A DNA stretch of 64,000 nt. Source: Arthrobotrys musiformis (Eukaryota > Ascomycota > Orbiliomycetes > Orbiliales > Orbiliaceae). The position numbers and the translations under genes were made by a program. Numbering within the stretch: the stretch's first letter is position 1; each line of letters opens with the position of its first letter. Under the pieces are notes generated by a model. It saw only the letters and a list, made by a program, of their open reading frames with translations. It did not search any database and was not told where the DNA came from. The stretch spans positions 4,340,001-4,404,000 of the forward strand of contig JAVHJL010000001.1 of the NCBI GenBank assembly GCA_036971715.1. Reading direction: 5' to 3'. Of the stretch, positions 22,823 to 33,640 are shown one piece after another.

Positions 22823-25800
22823 GACTATCGTGCAGGTAAGGCCGGCCCGGAAGCCAATGGGACGTGTTTGATGGGGCCGATGAATGTATGAAATCCGGAA
22901 AGAAGCGAGACGAGGGAGAAGCAGCATCTCGACAGATAAGACCGACCCTTTTCAGTTGCATTTTTCATACAACCATCATTTCACAGGACCAACGAACGGC
23001 ACCCAAAAGGCGAAGGGGAAGCGAAAGGAGCTGCTCGGGATTGGTGCATGGGAAGATGCTAACAGCTGGAGACGCCAGGATCGCAGGATTCCAAAGCTAG
23101 GAGAAATCCGGTAAGGCCTCGTCACCGGAAGTGCTCCCGATGGCTGACCTCATAACATTTGGCACGTTTCATTCAGTCACAATGATGCCATAACATCGAT
23201 CGGGTCTGGAGCCACTGGTACCATGATTGGCCTATCCAGACCTTCGGCTTCGATGAGTGGAGCGGGCACGGATTTCAATCACATCTCGTCCATCAAATGC
23301 AAAATCAAAAGAGAATTCGGAGAGATGAGTGTTTCAAAGCTGATAACACGGTTGGTGTTGAGCTGAGGTGCTTCCCATTGTCCCTTGGCCGGTCCCGGGA
23401 TCCAACACCGTGCTCCGGGAATGTTATCATTACCGTGGTACCGGACCCGGGCCTGCTTCCCGGGAGCCATCGATGTCCTTTCCACGCACACGGCTGACCC
23501 AGACTATTCCTATTTGGGTAATGACTTGGCGGGCATGGGAATGCATGATAGAGATGGCAGAACCAGCCAACCGGATGTATTTAAAGTAGGACCTAAGCGC
23601 CGGACGTGGACAGCGAACACTTACATACATATGCAACGTACTGCGCAATGCATGAGAAAAAAGGTCATCATTCCCCTGCAAACCACGCTCGAGATGCAAA
23701 CTTACGGCAGTGTCTACAGTCCCGTTCGAATGCAACTTGGCAAGATATGGACGTCTGCGTAGACTTTAAAAGCAAGAAAATGTCGAATGAGATCCATGCG
23801 GGCGGTGCAAGTGCACTTCGCAAGAAAACGACAGGCAATCGACACCGGCTATTGGTACATTATGGATAAAAATTGCCAAAGTGGTCGGTAACCACACCGT
23901 CGGATACGCTAGTATGGCTACACGCATTGCATGGAAGTCATATGACCACCCCTCTTTTCAAAAGCAGTAGCAACAGCGAGGAACTCTTTACGTAGAGTCC
24001 AGCTCCTCCGACCAGCTCCAATGCGGCAATCGACGAAAGAGGGGGAAATGCATATGACATATTATCTCCACTCTTTCCTCCAGCAAATTATAATTATCGA
24101 TTATCCATTCGACCTTGTTTTTAAATTTTTCTCGAAGCTCTCCAAAAGCCGGTTGTTCCGGGGAAAGAGCGAGGTTGCAAACGGGTGTTTGACCGTCCAG
24201 CTGCAAAACCCTTTAGCTTGCATCTATCAGCGATGAAAATCATGCAGCAACCCAGCAGATTCGTTTGAGTATCCATGCTCTCTCAGTCTGAAATCGACGG
24301 AGGTATGTAACTGAGGGACTTTTTTCCCCCATCATCTCCTCCTCTCTAGACTCGCTTTACTCGAAACAAGATGACGAATTGACAGGTCATATCCTTTGTA
24401 AATCTTGCAGCACTGGCCAGCGCATCCCCATGTCGAAAGATTATAAAAAGGTGATGGCGTGATGTCTGTCTCAAATGTGAGTTGTAGCGAGAGAATATGC
24501 TTCTAGGGTCATACTGAGGAAAGAATATCGAATCGATGAACCTGGAACGCAAGAAGGATTGTCCACTTTTCTTCCCTTTCTCTTGCGTTAGGTAGCTGTG
24601 TGGGCCTTCTCCTCACTAGCCGGCATAAATGTACATAGTATTGTCTGCATGATGCATAAATATTGACACGTTGATTCGATGGACATACATGGTCTGATGC
24701 AAGTTGTGCATGCCCAACCCAGCAAACGCAACTGCTCCGGTGCAGAGTAGATCACGGGACTTGAAATGAATTGGCGAGCATGCAGGCTGAACCAGGGTGT
24801 GAGAGCAAAAAAAAACTTGCAGAAAAAGAAAAAGAAAACAAAATGGGTGAAGGCCTCAGGATTGGGCAGCGAAGAGAGGGGAAAAGAACTTCGAAACGAC
24901 CTGGCAAAAGGATGGAGATGCATAAATTTCGAAAGCAAGGAAGACGGAAAGGGCGTTTTGCATAACGCGACGATTTATACATGCATAGAACTAAAAGAAT
25001 ATGAAAATACCGCCAACAAGACCATCTGCAAATGCCTGTGAAAATTTTTTCTTTCGTTCTCCATTGTCGACTCCCTGGCTGTCACAGAAACGTCCCGTTT
25101 CGTGCCGCTCCGGCCTATAATTTTGACGAGCGGGATGGATGATTGCGTTACTTTTTGGCTCCCGCCCAGTCGAGTATCTCTAATCTTAAACTGATGTCCA
25201 TGCTGTGTAAGCATCAGAGATATTTTCTACAAGGTAGACGCCTGTCAACCAAGGAATCCTTCAGCCGGGATTTGTAGAATGAAACGACGTGAGAAGGCGA
25301 GGGGCTTTTATCGTATGAGATGGTGGGTTAAAACCGATCCGGATTCGCCGATTTTTGCCTTGGTTGCATCGATGCTAAAATATCGACATCCCGTGTCTTT
25401 CTCGAATCGACCCGCATCGAAAACCTCAACGATTCAAAAAAGCAATTTTTTTAAAAAAGGTTGTGGTGTGAGTTTGCGTAGGACTGAGTCGGCGCGCGGA
25501 GGGTTTTACATAGTCCGCTTTTGATATGGAGTTAGACTTTCCCCGCTCGTTAAGACAATTTCGCGAGGATTAAGCATGGCGACACGAGACATTCGTTAGT
25601 GGGATATGCAAGTGATTCAATCCTATCTCTCCGGGTGATGTTCTTGATATTAGGTTATGATATACCCTTTGACGTGCGTGCAGATACATCGTTGCCTGCG
25701 CATGCCAACACTGGTGGTATGATACCTAGGGTTCACGGGCATACGGGTGTTCTCGAGTCTGGCTGCCTGTCATGTTTGAGGGGAGGGGGGAAAACAAAAA

Positions 25801-27282
25801 AAAATCAAGATTCCCCAGCGATAAGAGAGGACGGGATGGTCATGGAGGTAGAGGAGCGATTCCAATTAGTCGAACCTCAGAAGGTGTCTCATTATATATA
25901 TCCAAGGTTAAGAGGTTTCATGAAAGAACCATTCAAAATTCACGCTGAAGCGGGTCAATTGAGGCTATGTCTGTGATAGAGCCGTCGCCTCGTAGGCAAA
26001 ATATTTTTTTCTCGGTTGAGTAAGTATGTACTAAGTAGGGTCAGATGCATCGTCTTAGCGCACATGTTGTTGGATAAAGAGGGCCCGAGGGCCCGCCTTG
26101 TTTCGATCCATATTTGCTTCTGCTGCTATGACATGCGCTTAGACTTCCGCTGATTGGGATATTAAAAAGACAGCGGGAAAGAATCTTACGAAGGACAATC
26201 TGGCGCTGATCGTTGTTATCTAAGCTTTTCACCGCATGTCGGATCCCGGGCATCACTGGAGTCTATCCATCATGGGGGGTATCCCGGGACGTCGACACAC
26301 CGACACTAGCTGCAACCATGGCCTGGGAGGTCAACCTTTTCATATTCCCTTTTAGTCCAACTGCGCTCTCTGAACGATGCATAGTACCAGATATAACGTG
26401 CATCAATTTAGCTTCGATTATATGCGCATGATGAATAGGTTGGAGCTCGAACTCGCTGGCTAGAGCTGGGGTAATCCACCAATCGTTCAACGTTTCGGGT
26501 CGGAACGAGGTATGCGCAAAAATTTTCTTCGAAGCCTAAGTCTCTTTTTCTTTTTGACAAGCATCCAGTCCAACATCGTGCAGCAGACACAAGGGCTTGG
26601 AATGCAACTGCAAGATGTATGCTCGGCCAGCTGTATTATCTGTTCGACAGCTGTTTGTGCTTTCTTTTACGAGACAGGTGGGTTCCACAAATGCGCAGTC
26701 TAGACTCTGATTTGTGGGTCCCAACCAGCTCACTGAGCTGCACTGCGCCATTCCTTCGTAGCCGGGTACTTGGGTAATCCTTCCGAGTATTTATATCGAT
26801 TGGAGAGGGATTGGCTATATATCGACCAGGAAGATCGATCGTTGCAAGATCGTGTAGCATTGCGTCTCCAACGGCTAGGTACAGCCAACAACTATCTAAA
26901 CTAATATAGTACCCGTCAGTCAAATCCCAGACTATCTCTGACTACACATTGCATAAGCTATAGCTTGATTGTCAAGGGTTACCTATGGCCCGGTACGTAC
27001 ACGTACGATTTCTTGCATTGACACCGGTACGGGAGCTCCAGGGGTGGCTAGCTCAATCTTCATGTATGTACCCTCAAGTCCTTCCACTTTTTCAGATGTA
27101 TACATTCTCGACGAGAAGATCTCATAAGTACCACTTCGGGGTACTAAATTGCCCAACTGACCTAATTCGCCAATAAAAATTACCATTAGACAAACAATCA
27201 AGGAATAAAGAGCTGCAATAACTCACTAGTTGCATAATTGAGATAGAAAACTACCCACTTAACCCGCCAAGCTCCATATGTC
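22823..27282. other. Gene-poor region between the EVE and LYRM2-like genes
   Basis: No exon was recognised. A GC-rich patch at about 23390-23475 carries several CCCGGG/CCGGGA palindromes. Open frames here (for example 25599-25976, plus) do not resemble known proteins. A small multi-exon gene such as the neighbour at 27283 could be hidden. Confidence 0.4.
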
Positions 27283-28086
27283 CTATCCTTTGAAGCAATA
27301 CCCTATCGATTGACTAATAGTTTCCATTTCATGTTTCCCTTGCTATATATAGATTAAGCAAAAAAATTACTGCGTCAGTTTTAGTCCATCATGGTCAATC
27401 CTGGAAGGTTGCGTGCGGATAAGAAGACAAAGTGAAAGAGTACTTTAGGCTGGCTTGCGCAATTCTGCCACAAACGCAGGGGTGTAGGGGTTTGCTCATG
27501 AGGATGCATCTGTACAGCTGTCGACATCGACGATAAGCGGGGGCTGGGGAAACGGGCAATCTTACTGATATCAGGTAACGAATTTGCATCTGCGGATTCG
27601 ACGCAGTGGACCCACGGTGAGATGATATTAGGCTTAAATGAAAATGCAAAGATTACGCCATGAATTTCCAGGAAATTCGGAGATAGTTACCATCTCTTGC
27701 ACGTTCTTATTGCGCTTAAATTCGTGTCTTGCCCAGGAGCGCATCTCCTCCCTTGTGGCTGGGTCTTCGATATCTGCCCTCGAAAATGTTAGCCGGGATG
27801 ACCCGATAAAATTGAAATTTACTGGCAGACGAAGAGATGCATGGCTCATTTACTTACGCCGTACTGTTCGTAGTATTTCTCTCCATAATGAAAGTACCCG
27901 AGACCGTTGAATCCACTGCCGATACACCTGTCAGGAAACGAGGCTCGCAATAGAGACGTAGACACATGTAGCAGCTACGTCGAAATGCAATGCTGACGAG
28001 GAAATGGCGGCTCCGGAACGTACCCGATCCAGTCCCAGCTTGGCACCAGATCGACTGGAGGCATATCTTCTAAAAACAACGATCAT
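27283..28086 (-). CDS. LYRM2-like mitochondrial LYR-family (complex1_LYR) protein
   Basis: A 99-residue protein in five short exons: 28086-28024, 27927-27858, 27773-27691, 27589-27566 (24 nt) and 27342-27283, total 300 nt. Starting from a short basic N terminus (MIVVFRRYASSRSGAK), it aligns along its whole length with LYRM2: a helix with RSRVLSLWREILRTVR, then DPATREEMRSWARHEFKRNK, IRYLIS and QGKHEMETI. LYR proteins are small helical mitochondrial matrix proteins that work with acyl carrier protein and assist respiratory-complex or Fe-S assembly. LYRM2 has been linked to complex I. The signature tripeptide reads L-W-R here, not L-Y-R. The start is the only in-frame ATG ahead of exon 2. All four introns are GT-AG; the last is long (223 nt). 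Confidence 0.8.
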
Positions 28087-30311
28087 AGCACCCGATTTCT
28101 GGTTCCGCCGCACCACACCTTTGGTATCTAGCTTGGAAAGCGGGTGGATTGTTGTAGTTTAAGATTTGAGGTTGTTGGCTTTCTGCGAGAAATACATGGC
28201 GCGCCGCCAAGATTTAATGAACGCAACACAACTGAAAAAATGGTATATAGCCTTGGCCTTGGGCTGGAAGGCGATGCAATGTCTGGACGGCTCTTCGAAT
28301 TTGTGGCTGCGCATGTATCTAGTTATCGCTCTGCGGCTTATGTATGTATGTATGCAGCTAGTGGAATACGAGGCTGAATTAATATATTATGTGGGCGTGG
28401 AAATCCAATCCACGGTAGTGGTTTTCGGTATACGTAATTTGGCTACCGAAGCTGGCCGACCTCGATCGGTCGATCGATCGAGACCACGGCTGGCGCAAAT
28501 AAATTTAGGGGCCGAGCCTTGTTGTGTTCCTACTGTGTATGTTTTGCATGGTCGAATTTCGAAGGTTTTGCATAAGTTCTAGTGCAATGGCACGGGCCCT
28601 GTGGATACTTTGGCATCCCGCTAGATCAATTCTATGATGTGCTTGAGGCTTTGGACGGGACTTTCCGCCTGCCATGGCCAAGCAACTGGTAGCACTGCGC
28701 CGTGCTCGTGGGCATGTATCCACTGGGCGTGCCTATGTGCGATCCAACTTAGTTCAGTTGATAAGAATTCAAGGGCCTGGTGTAACGTCAAGAGTTGGTC
28801 TTGTTCCCAGCCTCACCAAGGTCTGTCCGTAGGAGCGCCCATAACAATTGGCCCCTAGGTGGCTTCGTGAAGCCGGCGCCGTCAATTGAACACCTCCCTG
28901 TGAAAATCCGTCCCCGGGATACCGGATGCCTAGTCCGAGACGTCGGTTTTTCAGGACGGGCTGGCCATGGCCTGTTTATTTTTATTGGTATCCCGCAGCT
29001 TAAAAATCAACTAGGCGCCCGCGCGCCCGCAATCAAAATTATAGCCGCTCTAAAATTTCGTCCAAGTAAGATATCTATAAACATAGATTTTGATTCTAGC
29101 TCGATCGTGGGTCTGGTTCGCCCGAGGTGAAAGGCTCAATAGGATCGTAGTTTCAGGTTGGCGCTCTTACGTTACGGATATCTTTAGCTCTAGAAGGAAT
29201 TCTACAAATTTATAAGGCTTAAATGGGCAATTTCATAATTATATAAGGCCGAAACTTCGAAAACAAAAGAAATAGAATTACGGGGTAGAAGTTGATCACT
29301 AATATAATTATATTCGCCTAAATCTTTTCGATAGGCGCATGATACAATTGGGTTATATATATAGACTATCCTTTGCATTATTACTTATAGTATGAAGTGC
29401 CTTGTAGGCCTAGGCGTCGATTTGAAATTGAAAGTGAATATGCTACCTAGGTCTATAGAGGGTTCGGGGTATTTATTTTGAGGTCTCTTGATCTTCGGTG
29501 TCCTAGACTCAAGCTCGAGGATGTCTAGCTTAAGTACGTACATGCCTTAAGCTTTAAACGGCTTTATAAATTCGCTACTATCATTGATCAAGTGCTTCGA
29601 TTTAAGCCCGACATAATTTGTATCTGATAGCCGAGTCAGCAATGCACATTCCTCTCATGTGATACATATATACTTGGCATATAGTGTATATATCTAGAGG
29701 AATATCCTAGGGGAGCTTGTATGATATCGGTTATAGATAGCCATTGCACCTAGAGTGATTTTGGAGACTAAGCTTATAAGTGGGGATATTCGACTGGATT
29801 AATTCATCTATTTAAAGATAGCGAGTATATTCTGCGAATCTAGTTTCGATATGTATTTTGGAGGTGAAAACTAGGATTCCCTGAGTTTCTCTCCGAGTTC
29901 TATGGTTCTGAGATCTGAAGGTTTTGAACTGCCATCAATTGATCGAACGTAGAATATCGATTTGCACTCAACTTTACGTAGGTGTGAAGGTATCCTGGGC
30001 CCTGAGGTCCTTCTTATAGTATGTCTTTCTAAGCTACCTAGCCACCGTAAAATCTGGGGCGCCCGTATCGAGGCATTCAGACGCTCCTTCAATATTGGAT
30101 GCCCTGTGACCATAACCATTGCATCCATCATTGCATTGGGCTTGCATGAGGTTGGCAAGCATATTCACCCGTAACACATTTTGATCTCCAAAATACAACT
30201 CTTCCCCAGACTCTGCCACACCTGGAACTCGATCTGGAGTACAGATACACCCACCAAAACACCAACTATATCTCAAAAACGATCGCATAGCATAGCATAA
30301 ACCTAGAAACA
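28087..30311. other. AT-rich spacer with decayed sequence
   Basis: The first part is the upstream region of the LYRM2-like gene and includes a TCGATCGATCGA palindrome at 28470-28481. From about 28900 it becomes AT-rich, with many short broken frames suggestive of decayed mobile DNA (see the separate entry). The NAA40 promoter occupies the right end. Confidence 0.5.
28900..30158 (-). mobile_element. Possible relic of a Ty1/copia retrotransposon
   Basis: On the minus strand, 30158-29871 is open. It contains RIPSHLRKVECKSIFYV followed by a SIDGSSK segment, which resembles the C-terminal part of copia integrases (HIPK.LRKK.D.KSI..IFVGY..SSK). Further along the strand, broken frames give phrases such as RTPKIKRPQNK, similar in character to the linker between integrase and reverse transcriptase. 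There are many stops, high AT content and no LTRs that I can find. The assignment rests on weak resemblance and could be wrong. Confidence 0.3.
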
Positions 30312-31094
30312 ATGTCTTCATTATCCAGCCACGACTCCGTCTCACTAGACGGCACCTCCAAAACACCTCACAAAGACCCCACCGATTCCTCCACAAACCT
30401 AATCGTGCAGACCAACTCCCTGTCTCTCGATGATCTAAAGTCGCGTTTCCTCGACTCCTCCCTTCTCACATTTGCCACTAAAACCAGTGGCACCATGCAA
30501 TCCTACAATATCGAACTATTCAAGTCGTCTTCTTTACCGTCCGAGGTATTCGACAACTGCTTCGATTTATTGGAAGCGAATATGTCGGCAGCGTACAAAG
30601 CCACGTCGAGGGGCTGGAATCCGCGGAAAAAGAAGGAGGAGATGAAACATCCTGCTATGCGGTATTTGGTTCTTACTACTATACCGGGGGGGAACGATAA
30701 AACCGTAGGCGGGGCGGGGTTTGTCGGGTTCCTTGAATTCATGATTACAGAGGAGGAAGGCTCGGACGTGATATATACGTACGAGTTGGATATTTTGCCG
30801 GCCTATCAAAAACTTGGCTTAGGGAAGAGGTTACTGGATGTGGCGGAGGAGTTTGGGAGGAGGGTCGGGGTTGAAAAGGCCATGTTGACGGTTTTTGATA
30901 GTAATAAAGGTGCGAGGAGGTTTTACGAAAGGGAGGGTTATGATTTGGATGAGATATCGCCTGATCCAAAAGTTCTTCGAAACGGAACGATAAAGCCTTC
31001 GACTTACCATATTCTGTCAAAGGCATTTTGGACGGATGAGTCTGGGGAAGAAGATGGCGACGAAAGTGAGGACGAAGGGGAAGACGACGATTGA
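30312..31094 (+). CDS. NAA40: N-alpha-acetyltransferase 40 (NatD), histone H4/H2A N-terminal acetyltransferase
   Basis: A single exon, 260 residues. The family acetylates the N-terminal Ser of histones H4 and H2A using acetyl-CoA. Visible features are FDNCFDLLEANMSAAYK and a GWNPRKKKEEM segment typical of Naa40, and YLVLTT. A GNAT core follows with FVGFLEFM and YTYELDILPAYQKLGLGKRLLD; QKLGLGKR is the acetyl-CoA pyrophosphate loop. The core ends with ekaMLTVFDSNKGARRFYEREGY. The first 40 residues are Ser/Thr-rich and the last 20 are strongly acidic (Glu/Asp run), which would suit contact with basic histones. Its 3' end is 182 bp from the end of the convergent PIG-U gene. Confidence 0.92.
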   Translation: MSSLSSHDSVSLDGTSKTPHKDPTDSSTNLIVQTNSLSLDDLKSRFLDSSLLTFATKTSGTMQSYNIELFKSSSLPSEVFDNCFDLLEANMSAAYKATSRGWNPRKKKEEMKHPAMRYLVLTTIPGGNDKTVGGAGFVGFLEFMITEEEGSDVIYTYELDILPAYQKLGLGKRLLDVAEEFGRRVGVEKAMLTVFDSNKGARRFYEREGYDLDEISPDPKVLRNGTIKPSTYHILSKAFWTDESGEEDGDESEDEGEDDD

Positions 31095-31276
31095 ACTCGC
31101 AGTACACAGCGGAAATTACATGATACCCCATGCATGATTGCTAGAATTTGTATTCTTAAAGACATAAAGGCAGGCTATTGCTCCAATGATCATGATAACA
31201 CGCTTGATGATGGTGGTATAAGTATGTACAAAGAAACGTGCTAGAAATTTATCCCATTCTAACGACTATAAAATTT

Positions 31277-32965
31277 TTATATTTGCACAACATCCTTCCC
31301 GATCAGCTCCGGTCGCTCGGTCTCGTGCTCATCTCGGAGCGTAGCATAAACTGCATCTGCTACAATCAATGCATTGGATATCGACCACACTAACGTAATG
31401 GCATAGAAGAAATTTGCATTCCCGCTGCCTGCGTATACCCAAAGGTAGTAGAACGCCGGCCCTAAGAAAGTAGCGTAGAGAATTGCAGCGGCTAGGAAAA
31501 ATGTGTACCGCATAACTGTAGATCTTAGTTAGATGATAATAATTACCTGGAGGATATGAGGGTAAACTTACGAGAAAACGTATGATTGTAAAGCGTTAGA
31601 AGCGAAAGGTAAAGACCAGTATCACCAATTGCTGGATAAGACTTGAATATCGAGGAAATTCCGATCAGAGTGATCAATGCGAATAGCGGTTGTTTTCTGG
31701 GCAGGAAATTTGATATGTTAGGGAAAGTCCATGAATACTTCACGCGGGTATGCCCGTACCTTAACCTCAGACAAACTGATGGAACGTATATCAGGAGGTG
31801 CAATTGGAACAGGCATAGGAAGAACGCCCGGAAACTGTCGAACATCTCAATGAAGAAGTACCACCACAGCCCAACATTTGGTGTAAGATCTGGCAATAGC
31901 AAGTGGACGCCGTATGTGGAAGCTACAAATTCCCAAGACCCAGTGATCAAGTGAGAGAGTTTGAAGTAGATCATCAATACTACACTTAAAATGATCATGG
32001 AAATAGCAGAAAATGCCTAGAGGCAAAAATATAAGCATCCAATTAATTTTATGCAGCGGATTGGCCACAACTAAATACCTGAATCGAAGGCTTTGAGGTG
32101 GCTTTCAGAGAGTCATATGTGAGGAAGAGGAGCGGAGGCAGAAGTAACACTGGATATAGCGATAGATACGTCGCCATAGCCATGGATACGAATGCTGGTC
32201 CGCGTCGGCCTAATATAGAAACATATTAGTTGATTTACCGGATGAAGTTTCAATTGGTGGCACCGTACCGTTGACAGCTGCGGCTATCGAATGTAATATT
32301 ATCGTGTTTGTGAAAACGATCGTGGGGCGGGCGATGCAAGTCGCTATTGTAAACGGATTGAAGAGAAACCTGGTTCCACGAACGTTGGTAAAGTATTCTC
32401 GGTGTAATCAATCCAATCGATCTAACAATGTAACCTACGCAGCAGCGATTGCCCATGGTGGCCATGAATTTGCCTTCCTTGGAGACACATGGTGGGGTGT
32501 AACGGTGGGAACACCTGACGATGCAATTTGGATCAATGAAATGGCGGAAAAGATATCGGCGAGCACGTAGAGCAGGTTCGTTATAATTGTAGAAGGGGGT
32601 AATATCGAGAACAATGATAATAGTAGCGGTGCCTGTTTATTATATAGTGTCAATTGGAGAGTCCATCGACCGATAACAACCAATCAATCAATCGTACCTG
32701 ATGAAAGACCCCACCATCATATGGTGATACTCCATGCGTATAAAGGTAAATTCCCTCCTGCACTATATGTACCATGTCGATAAAGTTAACATATAACCAC
32801 CGATTCTCTCTGATCTGGGCTGAACATACGGCGTTTATAGGACGTGACTGGTGTAGATATCTCCACTCTCTGGGCGAGAATCGTTGGCAGCGAAGGGAAA
32901 GCAGTAAAAAGAACCAATCTGATGAGAGCACCTGCTCCTATCACCAAGAGGGACTTCCGATCCAT
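31277..32965 (-). CDS. GAB1: GPI transamidase subunit PIG-U (Gab1/Cdc91)
   Basis: A multi-pass ER membrane protein of the complex that attaches GPI anchors to proteins. Eight exons: 32965-32830, 32762-32698, 32632-32439, 32369-32269, 32209-32079, 32016-31760, 31696-31572 and 31515-31277, total 1248 nt, 415 residues, close to the human protein in length. It follows the family along its full length: GVSPYDGGVFHQ, FLFNPFTIATCIA, YLSLYPVLLLPP, then PDLTPNVGLWWYFFIEMF, FKSYPAIGDTGLYL and YAGSGNANFFYAITL. The start is the ATG ahead of DRKSLLVIGAGALIRLV, which opens the first membrane helix. The gene is divergent from SAC1, with 675 bp between start codons, and convergent with NAA40. Confidence 0.93.
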
Positions 32966-33640
32966 CCCGTGTGGATGTCGACGCCCGATACCGTATATCC
33001 GGCGCTCTTGGTCTAAACTGCAGGCTTATATCGAAAGGACACGCTACGAATGCATCCCAATGCGTTTTGAAACGGCGTAAGGGGCGGTATCGACGAAGGT
33101 GGCTCGGATATAGGATCTCCCTTGGCCAAACGCTCGGGGAGCACAGGTTTCAACCGTATGTCCAGCGACGTGCTGCTTTGTCAGGAACGGTCTGTCGCAC
33201 CGACTGGGGTAGTCCGAGATCGTGAAGGTGTTTCGTGGTGGTTTGTGTGCTGTGCTGTGCTACGGTTTCCAAATGGCTTCTTTCTGTTCCTGTTCCTGGC
33301 CCCAGGCTTGGCAAGTGTTGCCGTGTTGGGTTGAGTGTGTCTTAATTTCGTCAACCTGCATAGCCTTAACTAATATGCCTGTGATCACATCCCACTCTCC
33401 TTCTCCCTCTCCTTCTCTCCCTCTCTTCTTCTCCCTCCCATTTCCCCATCAAATAGACGACCCGCGAGCGCACTCGGCCGGCTCACCTCCTTTCATCGAT
33501 ACTACCAGTCGCAAAGGTGCGATATCATCTACGAATCCGACTCGGTTTTGCCTGGATTACAGGGGGCTGTTCGGAACTATCCTTCGACAAATCTGACTTG
33601 ACCCTAGCTCGACAGTTGCTTAAACGTGGCCAGAATCGAC
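32966..33640. promoter_or_regulatory. Bidirectional promoter region, PIG-U / SAC1
   Basis: 675 bp between two divergent start codons. It contains a 60-base pure C/T-rich tract at 33391-33450 on the SAC1-sense strand, a common feature near fungal transcription starts. No TATA box is evident. Confidence 0.6.
33391..33450 (+). promoter_or_regulatory. CT-rich promoter tract upstream of SAC1
   Basis: An almost unbroken pyrimidine run built from CTCC, TTCT and CTCTCC units, about 190 bp before the SAC1 start codon. Confidence 0.5.
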
